From Hyphomicrobiales bacterium (GTDB taxonomy: Bacteria > Pseudomonadota > Alphaproteobacteria > Rhizobiales > JAJFHR01), in the NCBI GenBank assembly GCA_021775515.1, contig JAJFHR010000193.1:1-9419 (forward strand): a DNA stretch of 9,419 nt. The letters run 5' to 3'. The notes under the pieces were generated by a model that worked only from the letters and a program-made list of their open reading frames with translations, ran no database searches and was not told the DNA's origin. Below are positions 1-7,197 of the stretch, one piece after another (position 1 is the first letter of the stretch; each line of letters opens with the position of its first letter). The position numbers were made by a program, and so were the translations under genes.

Positions 1-992
1 CGAGTTATATCAGCAAATTCATCAAGGTTGTCTGCCCGTGGCGCCGGTAAAATGAGCGGGATATTTTTTGTGCGGATAATGTGATCAGGAGTTACAACAC
101 CCCTGGCACCATAACTTTCAAGCTCGCTGCCATTAACAAAATTCAAGATTGCCTCATTGCTGCGGAAATCGAGCACCACGCGCTTGGGATCACTTCCTTC
201 TTGCGGTGCAGGAAGCGCGCAGGCGCCGCGAATGATCGGCGCAACATCGGCAATATCCGCCACCTGGTCCGGCAAATTGATAGCGGCAAAAACAACTCGG
301 TTTTTCTGATCCAACCGTGCCTGCGCCAGGCTCACCATGTCGATCATGCGCTCGTAGGCTTCCCGGGCCGTCGCACCGAAAGTAAAAATTCCGTGCTTCA
401 ATAAAATCAAGCCTTCAACATGAGGGTCGCGCTCATAAACTTCAGCAGCTGCTTTGGCGAGCAAAAATCCGGGCATGATATACGGTACATACCCCATTTT
501 TTCGCCATAGACCTCACGGGCCAAAGCCTCGCCATTTGGCTGATCAATTAGACTGAGCACGGCGGTTGAATGAGTATGATCGACAAATTTATGCGGCAAA
601 AAAGCGTGAAGAAGGGTTTCAACTGACGGATTGGGCGATTTTGCATCGAGCAAATTACCACGTTGAAAGTTGACCATATCTTCATCACCCAAGGCTTCCA
701 GATGCCGGGCCTTGAGCAAAGGATTAAGGCGCACCGCTGGCAGTCCAGCCGGCTCGATATCGCCCATATCCCAGCCACTTCCCTTGACGCACAAAACATC
801 CGTCGTCTCGCCCAGCACATCTGCCATCGCGGTTTTAACCGAGGTATTGCCACCGCCGTGCAAAACCAGCTTTGGGTCTTGACCCAGCAACCGGGTGGTA
901 TAGACCCGCAAGGCCAGGTCCTCCGGCACACCGTCATCGCCATACTGCGCAACCATTTCCCGCGCCTGGGCGTCAGACCATTTGCTCAACAT
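1..992 (-). CDS. Class II aldolase/adducin-family protein, probably an aldolase-short-chain dehydrogenase fusion (partial, C-terminus outside window)
   Basis: The visible 330 codons form a class II (zinc-dependent) aldolase domain. The ATG at 992 is preceded by AAAGGA with a 9-base spacer, lying inside the end of mtnA. Visible motifs are the phosphate-binding loop HGGGNTSVK (45-53), SGWDMGDIEPAGL (72-84), the likely catalytic acid Glu125 in SVETLLH, and metal-binding HTH (139-141) with a third histidine in KHGIFTFG (His200). Plain class II aldolases of the fuculose or Ald2 type are only about 210-230 residues. This frame is still open at residue 330, past the aldolase core, which fits the roughly 680-700-residue bifunctional aldolase/short-chain dehydrogenase family (RhaE/RhaW-like). 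The dehydrogenase part is not in view, so the fusion is inferred. It is last of the visible mtnP-apt-mtnA genes, 5 bases after mtnA. This suggests cleavage of methylthioribulose-1-phosphate to DHAP and an aldehyde. Rhamnulose- or 5-deoxyribulose-1-phosphate are alternative substrates. Confidence 0.85.
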   Translation of the reverse strand, partial: MLSKWSDAQAREMVAQYGDDGVPEDLALRVYTTRLLGQDPKLVLHGGGNTSVKTAMADVLGETTDVLCVKGSGWDMGDIEPAGLPAVRLNPLLKARHLEALGDEDMVNFQRGNLLDAKSPNPSVETLLHAFLPHKFVDHTHSTAVLSLIDQPNGEALAREVYGEKMGYVPYIMPGFLLAKAAAEVYERDPHVEGLILLKHGIFTFGATAREAYERMIDMVSLAQARLDQKNRVVFAAINLPDQVADIADVAPIIRGACALPAPQEGSDPKRVVLDFRSNEAILNFVNGSELESYGARGVVTPDHIIRTKNIPLILPAPRADNLDEFADIT

Positions 993-997
993 TAATG

Positions 998-2098
998 TCA
1001 GTCCTTTGACTGTTTTTCCGGATAAAGTCCCGCCAGCCCGCTGCTGCTGGCCTCACAAATCCCGCGCTCGGTGATCAGACCCGTAACCATGCGGGCAGGT
1101 GTTACATCAAAAGCATAATTACCAGCCGGACTTCCCGGCGCGGAAATATCAATTGTGGCAATTTCGCCGCTCGCCAGCCGCCCGGTCATCCGGGTGACTT
1201 CATCACCATCGCGCTGTTCAATCGGAATGTCTTTCACGCCATCCTTTATCGACCAGTCAATGGTCGAATGCGGCAACGCCACATAAAACGGCACATCGTT
1301 GTCCAGCGCCGCCAGCGCTTTTAAATAAGTGCCGATCTTGTTGGCAACATCGCCGTTTGACGCTGTACGGTCGGTGCCGACGATGCACAGATCGACCATG
1401 CCATTTTGCATCAGATGACCACCTACATTATCGGCGATAATTGTATGGGGCACCCCATGGCTGCCCAACTCCCAGGCGGTCAGCGCCGCACCTTGGTTGC
1501 GCGGCCGGGTTTCATCAACCCAGACATGAACCTTCAACCCGGCATTATGTGCATGATAAATCGGCGAGAGCGCCGTTCCCCAATCAACTGTTGCCAACCA
1601 TCCAGCATTACAATGAGTGAGGATATTAATCGTTTCGCCCGGTTTGCGGCTGGCGGCATCCTGAATGAGCACCAATCCGTTTTTACCAATCCGGCGGCAG
1701 GTTTCAACATCATCATTACTAATTTTAGCCGCCAGTTCATAGCCGATGTCGACCCGGGCCTCGGGCGCAAGGTCTATCAATCCGGCCTTCATCTGCGCCA
1801 AGGCCCAGTTGAGGTTGATCGCCGTTGGCCGGGTCGCCGCAAGCATGTTGCAGGCTTTCTCCAACGCTTCGTCAGAACTATTCGCGCGCAGCGCCAAACA
1901 TACTCCATAGGCAGCCGTCGCGCCGATCAGTGGTGCCCCGCGCACCAGCATATCCTTGATAGCCACAGCAGCATCTTCGACCGACTTAAGATTGGCGATG
2001 ACAAATTCATGGGGCAGTTTGGTCTGATCAATAATATCGACCGACCAGCCATCATCATTGAGCCAAATTGTACGAAAATCTGCTTGTCCGACTTTCAT
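998..2098 (-). CDS. mtnA: S-methyl-5-thioribose-1-phosphate isomerase
   Basis: This 366-residue protein has the length and motif order of MtnA, the eIF2B-alpha-like isomerase that converts the aldose methylthioribose-1-phosphate to the ketose methylthioribulose-1-phosphate in the cytosol. Visible signatures are RGAPLIGATAAYG (53-65), TRPTAINLNWAL (89-100), LTHCNAGWLAT with the catalytic cysteine Cys163, the ETRPRNQGA loop (196-204), and VGTDRTASNGDVANKIGTY with the catalytic aspartate Asp243. Both catalytic residues are intact. The ATG at 2098 has an AGAGG ribosome site 6 bases upstream. The gene lies 42 bases after apt and 5 bases before the class II aldolase, so all are probably one transcript. 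Some MtnA homologues also act on 5-deoxyribose-1-phosphate, so a role in 5-deoxyadenosine salvage is possible too. The family call is secure. Confidence 0.97.
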   Translation of the reverse strand: MKVGQADFRTIWLNDDGWSVDIIDQTKLPHEFVIANLKSVEDAAVAIKDMLVRGAPLIGATAAYGVCLALRANSSDEALEKACNMLAATRPTAINLNWALAQMKAGLIDLAPEARVDIGYELAAKISNDDVETCRRIGKNGLVLIQDAASRKPGETINILTHCNAGWLATVDWGTALSPIYHAHNAGLKVHVWVDETRPRNQGAALTAWELGSHGVPHTIIADNVGGHLMQNGMVDLCIVGTDRTASNGDVANKIGTYLKALAALDNDVPFYVALPHSTIDWSIKDGVKDIPIEQRDGDEVTRMTGRLASGEIATIDISAPGSPAGNYAFDVTPARMVTGLITERGICEASSSGLAGLYPEKQSKD

Positions 2099-2140
2099 AG
2101 ACGACCTCTGTTTTATCGATTTTCCGAATTTCGTCCCGGA

Positions 2141-2668
2141 TTACTCACCATCAAATGCGCATAAAACGTGCACCGGAATGTCCCTGTCCTCGAGCTTGCC
2201 AGCGCCGCCCAATTCCGGCAAATCGACCAGAAAGCCAGCACTAACCACCATACCGCCGGCCCTATCGATCAGGGTTGCAGCGGCCAGGGCTGTCCCGCCG
2301 GTTGCAATAAGGTCATCTATCAGCAAAACCCGGGCCCCCGCGCCAATGGCATCCTCATGAATTTCCAACCGGTCCATGCCGTACTCAAGTTCATAATCTT
2401 CGCCGATCGTCTTCCATGGCAGTTTTCCCTGTTTTCTGACCGGGATAAAACCCGTTCCAAGCCGTTGGGCGATGGCTCCACCGATTATAAATCCGCGCGC
2501 CTCAATCCCGGCGACAATGTCAATATTCTGCGGCACATAATGCGAAACCAACGCCTCGACCGATGCCGATAAACCTTCGGGATGACTGATAAGCGTGGTG
2601 ATATCCCGGAACATAATACCCGGCTTTGGATAATCAGGAATGGTTCTGATAAATTGGGTGAAGTCCAT
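2141..2668 (-). CDS. apt: Adenine phosphoribosyltransferase
   Basis: This 175-residue protein has the usual bacterial Apt length. It joins adenine and PRPP to give AMP and pyrophosphate in the cytosol. The N-terminal segment carries IPDYPKPGIMFRDITTL (10-26), typical of Apt. GIEARGFIIGGAIA (54-67) forms a central strand-loop. VLLIDDLIATGGTA (114-127) is the PRPP-binding motif with its two aspartates and the GGTA turn. The ATG at 2668 is preceded by AGGAAG. The gene sits 40 bases downstream of mtnP, which releases adenine from methylthioadenosine, so Apt here most likely recycles that adenine. Nothing unusual was seen. Confidence 0.97.
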   Translation of the reverse strand: MDFTQFIRTIPDYPKPGIMFRDITTLISHPEGLSASVEALVSHYVPQNIDIVAGIEARGFIIGGAIAQRLGTGFIPVRKQGKLPWKTIGEDYELEYGMDRLEIHEDAIGAGARVLLIDDLIATGGTALAAATLIDRAGGMVVSAGFLVDLPELGGAGKLEDRDIPVHVLCAFDGE

Positions 2669-2708
2669 GAGTAATCTTCCTAATGCATCATTTTGGCAGG
2701 TTTAAAAA

Positions 2709-3587
2709 CTAGGGCGCGATTAATACCCGACCGGCTACAGCATCCAGTTTTGCGACTATAGCAGGATCGCGCGCTTCCGGCGCAGTAATTAAAGCAACTT
2801 CCAGTGCCTTATCGGAGCCTATTGAACACGGCGGGTGTTCATGCGGAAACTCGCCGGCAAACCGGCTGAGCATGCGGGCGGCTTTTTCTGCATTGCCCAT
2901 TAACACCTTTATAATATCGGCAACCTCGACTTGATCATGGTCTTCATGCCAACAATCAAAATCCGTCACCATAGCGCAGGTGGCATAACAAAGTTCAGCT
3001 TCACGCGCAAGTTTGGCCTCGGGCATATTGGTCATGCCGATAACGTCACATCCCCATGATTTATATAGCAAAGATTCAGCCAACGATGAAAACTGAGGGC
3101 CTTCCATCGCCAGATACGTGCCATTCCTGCGATAGGCAATCTGCTCAGCCTTGGCCGCCTCTTCAAGCCGATCCACCAGGCCGGGGCTCACCGGGTGGGC
3201 CATTGAAACATGGGCAACACAACCGGCACCAAAAAAGCTCTTCTGCCGGTCAAATGTACGGTCAATGAACTGGTCAACAAATACGAAGGTTCCCGGCGGC
3301 AGGTCCTCACGAAAAGATCCGCAGGCAGAAACAGAAACAAGGTCGGTAACACCGCAACGCTTCAGCGCATCGATATTGGCGCGGTAATTTATGTCGGTTG
3401 GCGATAGTTTATGACCGCGGCCGTGGCGCGGCAAAAACACCATTTCCAGACCGTTGATCGTGCCAAATCGCAATTCGTCCGAGGGCTTACCCCACGGGCT
3501 TTCCACGCGCCGCCACTCAGCATTTTCCAGACCGGGCAGATCATAAACTCCGCTCCCGCCGATGATACCTAAAACCGTTTTTGTCAC
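2709..3587 (-). CDS. mtnP: S-methyl-5'-thioadenosine phosphorylase
   Basis: MtnP cleaves methylthioadenosine, the by-product of polyamine and homoserine-lactone synthesis, with phosphate to adenine and methylthioribose-1-phosphate. Motifs of the purine nucleoside phosphorylase/MTAP family run along the protein: GIIGGSG near the N-terminus, LPRHGRGH, NYRAN, SACGSFRE, AMEGPQFSSLAES, then DVIGMTNMPEAKLAREAE and VTDFDCWH, which line the nucleoside pocket. The reading frame can begin at GTG 3599, but that codon directly abuts an AGG and has no spaced ribosome site. I chose GTG 3587 (292 residues, starting VTKTVLGIIGG). It has AGGGTGA 8 bases upstream and puts the start just before the first family motif. 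It is the first gene of the salvage unit and lies 199 bases from petC, beyond the petABC terminator, so it probably has its own promoter. Confidence 0.96.
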   Translation of the reverse strand: MTKTVLGIIGGSGVYDLPGLENAEWRRVESPWGKPSDELRFGTINGLEMVFLPRHGRGHKLSPTDINYRANIDALKRCGVTDLVSVSACGSFREDLPPGTFVFVDQFIDRTFDRQKSFFGAGCVAHVSMAHPVSPGLVDRLEEAAKAEQIAYRRNGTYLAMEGPQFSSLAESLLYKSWGCDVIGMTNMPEAKLAREAELCYATCAMVTDFDCWHEDHDQVEVADIIKVLMGNAEKAARMLSRFAGEFPHEHPPCSIGSDKALEVALITAPEARDPAIVAKLDAVAGRVLIAP

Positions 3588-3661
3588 GGAATTTTTCACC
3601 CTGTTATTTTACTACCCCAGGCCGCATAAATCTTTGCCGGCGATTATTACGGACAGAGGCC

Positions 3662-3689
3662 AGTTTATTGATCTGCGGCACGGATGCAA
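3662..3689 (-). promoter_or_regulatory. Weak candidate promoter for mtnP-apt-mtnA-aldolase
   Basis: Reading the minus strand, TTGCAT (3684-3689) and TAAACT (3662-3667) are separated by 16 bases, about 75-100 bases before the mtnP start. Both hexamers match the sigma-70 consensus only partly (3 of 6 and 4 of 6). A perfect 10-base palindrome, ATCAATTGAT, lies just upstream at 3703-3712. Position makes a promoter here likely, but the exact boxes are a guess. Confidence 0.22.
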
Positions 3690-3731
3690 AGAGTTTGTCC
3701 CGATCAATTGATAAAATTCTGTTTCTGTTAC

Positions 3732-3767
3732 AAAAAAAGCCTCATGCACTTGTGCAGAGGCTTTTTT
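3732..3767 (-). terminator. Intrinsic terminator downstream of petABC
   Basis: The arms AAAAAAGCCTC (3733-3743) and GAGGCTTTTTT (3757-3767) pair perfectly. An inner stem TGCAC/GTGCA continues the helix around a single bulged A. Read on the minus strand, the hairpin starts 20 bases after the petC stop and ends in a run of seven T, a classical rho-independent terminator. The plus strand also ends in six T, so it could work in both directions. It separates petABC from the mtnP unit. Confidence 0.88.
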
Positions 3768-3786
3768 CTAATATTTTTGTGACCGG

Positions 3787-4599
3787 TTAGTGTTTGATAC
3801 GCGACCACAATTTTTTGTTGGCAGCGTACATCAGCCCGGCAAGAATAATCAGATAAATGAGCACCTTGAAGCCGAGAGATTTGCGTTCTTCAAGCTTGGG
3901 CTCGGCCGCCCAGGCTAAAAACATCACCACATCCTTGGACAGGTTTTCAACACTTGGTTTGGTGCCGTCAGTATATTCCACCGCTTCTTCAGACAACGGC
4001 GGCGCCATGGCAATCTGATGGCCGGTGAAATAGGGATTATAATTCATACCCTCACCCAATTCCACACCGGCGGGAGGATTTTCCTCATATCCAGTCAACA
4101 GCGAATAAAGATAATTCGGCCCGTCCTTGCGCGCTTTAACAATAAGTGAGAGATCTGGTGGCAAGGCACCGCCGTTAGACGCCCGGGCAGCTTCTTCGTT
4201 GGGGAACGGCGAAACGAACCTGTCACTGGGCAGACCGGCGCGCTCGAACATTTCACCTTCATCATTGGGGCCGTCCTGCACGTCAAATTCGGCGGCAAGC
4301 GCCTTTACCTGCTCTAGCGTAAATTCCGGGCCGCCAGGTTGTGAGAGATTTCTGTAGGACAGCAGGTTCATCGAATGGCAGGAAGCGCACACTTCTTTGT
4401 AGACGCGATATCCGCGCTGAAGCGACCCACGATCATAGGTTCCAAAAATTCCTTCAAATGACCAGTCGAGCTTTTTGTTTGCCGGACCCTCAGCTTCAAC
4501 TGCTGCAACTGGGGTCAGGTTAATAGCGGCCAGGGCAGCTAACGCCAGAGCGGTTACAGCAATTTTCGAGCGAAACATAGTCTTGTTAATCCGTTTCAT
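3787..4599 (-). CDS. petC: Cytochrome c1 subunit of the cytochrome bc1 complex
   Basis: This protein carries electrons from the Rieske protein to periplasmic cytochrome c. It has an N-terminal Sec signal peptide (basic MKRINKTMFRSK, then a hydrophobic stretch to about residue 33, with likely cleavage near PVAA/VEA). The c-type heme motif CASCH is at 71-75. The probable sixth heme ligand is Met198 in IAMAPPL, and a C-terminal membrane anchor spans about 242-260, followed by the basic tail NKKLWSRIKH. The length of 270 residues is normal for an alphaproteobacterial cytochrome c1. The start at 4599 has only a poor ribosome site (GGGGT upstream). An in-frame ATG at 4578 would still leave a workable signal peptide. 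It is the last gene of petABC, 13 bases after petB, and is followed by a strong terminator. Confidence 0.97.
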   Translation of the reverse strand: MKRINKTMFRSKIAVTALALAALAAINLTPVAAVEAEGPANKKLDWSFEGIFGTYDRGSLQRGYRVYKEVCASCHSMNLLSYRNLSQPGGPEFTLEQVKALAAEFDVQDGPNDEGEMFERAGLPSDRFVSPFPNEEAARASNGGALPPDLSLIVKARKDGPNYLYSLLTGYEENPPAGVELGEGMNYNPYFTGHQIAMAPPLSEEAVEYTDGTKPSVENLSKDVVMFLAWAAEPKLEERKSLGFKVLIYLIILAGLMYAANKKLWSRIKH

Positions 4600-4612
4600 T
4601 GACTTTACCCCA

Positions 4613-5902
4613 TCAACCCTTCGTTTCCGGCGCCGTTACCGCTTCCGCCGGTGCACCGCCGCCGCCAGGATCATCCCCGTTTTTGTCGAGAACAGCCTTG
4701 GCAATGCTCTCGGGCAATTTTTTCGGCTTTTCGATAAGGCCGAGAATCGGCATTATGATGAGGAAGTGGGCGAAGTAATAAGCGGTTAAAATTCGTGCTG
4801 CCAGAATATAACCTCCCTCAGCGGGTTTACCGCCGAGATATCCCAGGCCGATGCTGACGGCCACAAAGATGAAAAAGAATTGCTTATAAAGCGGCCGGAA
4901 TGTCGCCGATTTAACCTTTGATGTATCCAGCCATGGCAGGATAAACAAAACACCGATCGATGCGAACATTAAGAGCACACCGCCGAGTTTGTCCGGCACG
5001 GCACGCAAAATGGCGTAGAACGGCAGGAAGTACCATTCGGGCACGATGTGGGCCGGTGTCACCAGCGGGTTGGCTTTGATGTAATTGTCGACTTCGCCCA
5101 AAAAGTTAGGGGCAAAAAATACAAACCACAAAAACAGGATCATAAAGACGACAATCGCAAAACTGTCCTTGAGCGTATAATAGGGATGGAACGGTACGGT
5201 ATCGTCTTTAACCGACTTAACCTCAACTCCGGTCGGGTTTGCATTGCCGGGCACATGCAGCGCCCAGACATGGAGACCGACCAGGCCGACCAAAATGAAC
5301 GGCGTGAGATAGTGCAGGCTGAAAAACCTGTTCAATGTCGGATTGCCAACCACAAATCCGCCGCGCAACCATTCTACGATTGGATCACCAACGATGGGAA
5401 AGGCCGAGAAGAAATTGGTAATAACCGTCGCTCCCCAAAAGCTCATTTGCCCCCACGGCAACAGATAACCCATGAAGGCGGTTGCCATCATCACCAGATA
5501 GATAATCACGCCGATTATCCAGAGCAATTCACGCGGCTGCTTGTAGGATCCGTAATAAAGCCCGCGGAAGATGTGGATATAAACCGCCAGGAAGAACATC
5601 GATGCCCCGTTGGCATGGGCATAGCGCAACAGCCAGCCGTAGTTGACATCGCGCATGATTTTTTCGACGCTTTCGAAGGCAAAATCCACATGCGGGGTAT
5701 ATTGCATCGCCAGGACAATGCCGGTGATAATCTGCAACACCAGAAATGTCGCCAGAATTCCGCCAAAGGTCCACCAGTAATTCAGGTTTTTTGGCGTCGG
5801 AAAATTCAGCATGGTATCGTGAACCAGCCCCATCACGGGTAACCGGCTCTCAAACCATTTTCCAACAGCGCTGGTGGGCTGATAAGTTGATTGTCCGCTC
5901 AT
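4613..5902 (-). CDS. petB: Cytochrome b subunit of the cytochrome bc1 complex
   Basis: This 429-residue polytopic membrane protein holds both b hemes and the quinol oxidation (Qo) and quinone reduction (Qi) sites. The four axial histidines are visible as His96 and His110 in helix B (RYAHANGAS and AVYIHIFRG) and His197 and His211 in helix D (SLHYLTPF and GLHVWALH). The Qo-site PEWY motif is at 288-291, and GYLLPWGQMSFWGATVI (145-161) marks the cd region. It is a full-length single-chain cytochrome b of the mitochondrial/alphaproteobacterial type, not the split b6/subunit IV form. The C-terminal tail after about residue 405 is flexible and rich in Gly, Ala and Pro. The ATG at 5902 has a strong AGGGGG ribosome site that overlaps the petA stop region. 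Confidence 0.98.
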   Translation of the reverse strand: MSGQSTYQPTSAVGKWFESRLPVMGLVHDTMLNFPTPKNLNYWWTFGGILATFLVLQIITGIVLAMQYTPHVDFAFESVEKIMRDVNYGWLLRYAHANGASMFFLAVYIHIFRGLYYGSYKQPRELLWIIGVIIYLVMMATAFMGYLLPWGQMSFWGATVITNFFSAFPIVGDPIVEWLRGGFVVGNPTLNRFFSLHYLTPFILVGLVGLHVWALHVPGNANPTGVEVKSVKDDTVPFHPYYTLKDSFAIVVFMILFLWFVFFAPNFLGEVDNYIKANPLVTPAHIVPEWYFLPFYAILRAVPDKLGGVLLMFASIGVLFILPWLDTSKVKSATFRPLYKQFFFIFVAVSIGLGYLGGKPAEGGYILAARILTAYYFAHFLIIMPILGLIEKPKKLPESIAKAVLDKNGDDPGGGGAPAEAVTAPETKG

Positions 5903-5911
5903 GTCAGCCCC

Positions 5912-6442
5912 CTAGCCGATTCTAATTTTGGTTTCTTCAAGATATTCAATCGGCGGCACTACCAGATTGAGCGGCGCCGGGCCTTTTCTGATACGGCCCG
6001 CCGTATCATAGTGAGATCCGTGGCAGGGGCAAAACCAGCCGTTGTAATCACCACGTTCATCACCCAGCTTCTGCCCTTTGGGAATGCAGCCAAGGTGGGT
6101 ACAAACCCCAACCATGATCAGCCACTCCGGTTTTTCGGCGCGCTCACTGTCGGCTTCAGGATCGGGAAGATCTTCAAGTGGTACGGCTAAGGCCTCTTTT
6201 ATTTCTTCGGCCGTTCTGCGCCGGATAAAAATCGGGCTGCCGCGCCATTTTACTGTCATGCTCTGCCCCACCTCGACCGGCGTCAGGTCAACTTCTGTGG
6301 AGGAAAGCGCCAGCACGGAGGCATCCGGGTTCATCTGGTCGATAAGCGGCCAGATGGAAAAAGCAGTAGCAGCGGCAAAAGATCCGGTTGCTATATACAA
6401 AAAATCTCTACGGGTGGTATCAGACTGATCGGTATGAGCCAC
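5912..6442 (-). CDS. petA: Rieske iron-sulfur subunit of the cytochrome bc1 complex
   Basis: This is the 2Fe-2S protein that takes the first electron from quinol at the Qo site and swings to cytochrome c1. From GTG 6442 the product has 176 residues. It begins with a Tat-type signal anchor (TTRRDFLYIATGS, twin arginines 11-12, then a hydrophobic helix to about 36) that stays as the membrane anchor. Cluster ligands are in CTHLGC (114-119) and CPCHGSHY (138-145), giving two Cys and two His plus the disulfide cysteines. The frame extends upstream to a TTG at 6469, but GTG 6442 is preceded by AAGGGGAG with a 4-base spacer and places the twin-arginine motif at the usual distance, so I prefer it. 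It is the first gene of petABC, 9 bases before petB. Confidence 0.96.
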   Translation of the reverse strand: MAHTDQSDTTRRDFLYIATGSFAAATAFSIWPLIDQMNPDASVLALSSTEVDLTPVEVGQSMTVKWRGSPIFIRRRTAEEIKEALAVPLEDLPDPEADSERAEKPEWLIMVGVCTHLGCIPKGQKLGDERGDYNGWFCPCHGSHYDTAGRIRKGPAPLNLVVPPIEYLEETKIRIG

Positions 6443-6446
6443 GTTT

Positions 6447-6454
6447 CTCCCCTT
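6447..6454 (-). promoter_or_regulatory. Ribosome binding site that fixes the petA start
   Basis: AAGGGGAG on the minus strand lies 4 bases before GTG 6442. It supports the GTG over the upstream in-frame TTG at 6469. Confidence 0.75.
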
Positions 6455-6523
6455 CTCATGGAAAAACAATGATAAGTTTAGTTTTTAACCTGACGGTCAG
6501 TATCGCAAAATTCTTTGATTCTG

Positions 6524-6552
6524 ACGATAATCAAAAGCAAAGATGAAAACAA
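6524..6552 (-). promoter_or_regulatory. Candidate petABC promoter overlapped by an inverted repeat
   Basis: On the minus strand TTGTTT (6547-6552) and TATCGT (6524-6529) are spaced by exactly 17 bases, a fair sigma-70-like arrangement with weak hexamers. The would-be -10 box falls inside an inverted repeat with 7-base arms (TTTGATT/AATCAAA, 6514-6535), which could be an operator. An alternative -10 closer to the gene is TATCAT at 6469-6474. Neither is proven. Confidence 0.3.
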
Positions 6553-6596
6553 TTCCGGTTCGTCAGATTTGCGAACTTCTTTTGGCACTCTTGGCC

Positions 6597-6602
6597 TATA
6601 AT
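6597..6602 (+). promoter_or_regulatory. Probable -10 box for trmL (and hemF)
   Basis: A perfect TATAAT sits 88 bases before the chosen trmL start in the divergent intergenic region. No good -35 hexamer is found 16-18 bases upstream, so it may depend on an activator or be weak. A predicted start of transcription near 6609 would leave an 80-base leader containing a 12-base palindrome. Confidence 0.45.
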
Positions 6603-6639
6603 GTCCAGTACCCAAACCACTTGAATTAAAATGTCACAC

Positions 6640-6651
6640 AGGCAATTGCCT
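6640..6651. repeat. 12-base perfect palindrome in the trmL leader
   Basis: AGGCAATTGCCT reads the same on both strands. It lies about 30 bases downstream of the predicted trmL transcription start. The right half, AATTGCC, recurs at 6652-6658. It could be an operator or a small hairpin; no function is shown. Confidence 0.4.
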
Positions 6652-6689
6652 AATTGCCACGCTCCTTAACAATGTCGAAGCATTTCACC

Positions 6690-7166
6690 ATGCGAATTGC
6701 CCTTTATGAACCTGATATACCGCAAAATACCGGCACGATTTTACGCCTTGCCGCCTGTTTGGGGCTTGCTGTGGATATTATCGAACCGGCCGGATTTGCA
6801 GTGAGTGATCGCGCTTTCAGACGCGCCAGTCTCGATTATCTCGATCATGTCAGCATTGAGCGCCACCAGTCTTTCAGCCAATTTGATGAAAACTTCAGGA
6901 AAAATGATGCCAATCGCCTGATCATCTTGACCACAAAAGCTGAAATTCCCTATACAGAATTCCAGTTTTCGCCGGACGATACCTTACTGCTCGGCCGCGA
7001 AAGCGCGGGCGTTCCCGATAATGTACACAAAGCAGCAGATGCACGTATTATTATTCCAATGACAAAAAATTTACGCTCGATCAATGTCGCCGCCGCCGCT
7101 GCCATGGTCGTGGGAGAAGCTTTGCGGCAAACCGGTCAGTTTCCACATCAGCAAAATCTGGCTTAA
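6690..7166 (+). CDS. trmL: tRNA (cytidine(34)-2'-O)-methyltransferase
   Basis: TrmL is a small SPOUT-fold methyltransferase that uses S-adenosylmethionine to methylate the ribose 2'-OH of wobble nucleotide 34 in certain leucine tRNAs. From ATG 6690 the product has 158 residues, the normal length. The N-terminal signature is RIALYEPDIPQNTGTILRLA, followed by GLAVDIIEPAGF. The C-terminal trefoil-knot cofactor site is visible in LLLGRESAGVP, IIIPMTKNLRSIN and NVAAAAAMVVGEALRQ. The frame is open further upstream (ATG 6672, TTG 6654). I chose 6690 because family members start with the MRIALY-type strand and there is a weak GAAG 9 bases before it, while 6672 has no ribosome site. hemF follows after 31 bases, probably on the same transcript. 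Confidence 0.94.
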   Translation: MRIALYEPDIPQNTGTILRLAACLGLAVDIIEPAGFAVSDRAFRRASLDYLDHVSIERHQSFSQFDENFRKNDANRLIILTTKAEIPYTEFQFSPDDTLLLGRESAGVPDNVHKAADARIIIPMTKNLRSINVAAAAAMVVGEALRQTGQFPHQQNLA

Positions 7167-7197
7167 AGAGTTTAGTTGGATAAAGGGCAAAAATAAC

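Noticed and set aside
548..952. Minus-strand frame of 134 codons
   Set aside because: Out-of-frame shadow of the class II aldolase, whose correct frame starts at 992 and carries the HTH and GGGNTS motifs.
1406..2164. Plus-strand frame of 252 codons
   Set aside because: It lies antisense to mtnA, whose motifs are unambiguous; the translated sequence shows no family signature.
5048..5842. Plus-strand frame of 264 codons
   Set aside because: Antisense to petB with all heme ligands in place; His/Gln-rich low-complexity translation typical of a shadow of a membrane protein gene.
6514..6535. FNR/FixK box upstream of petA
   Set aside because: The TTGAT and ATCAA half-sites are separated by 10 bases rather than 4, so it does not fit the known dimer geometry.
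7084..7197. Upstream extension of hemF overlapping trmL
   Set aside because: The extra residues do not resemble HemF, and a proper start with AAAGGG lies at 7198.
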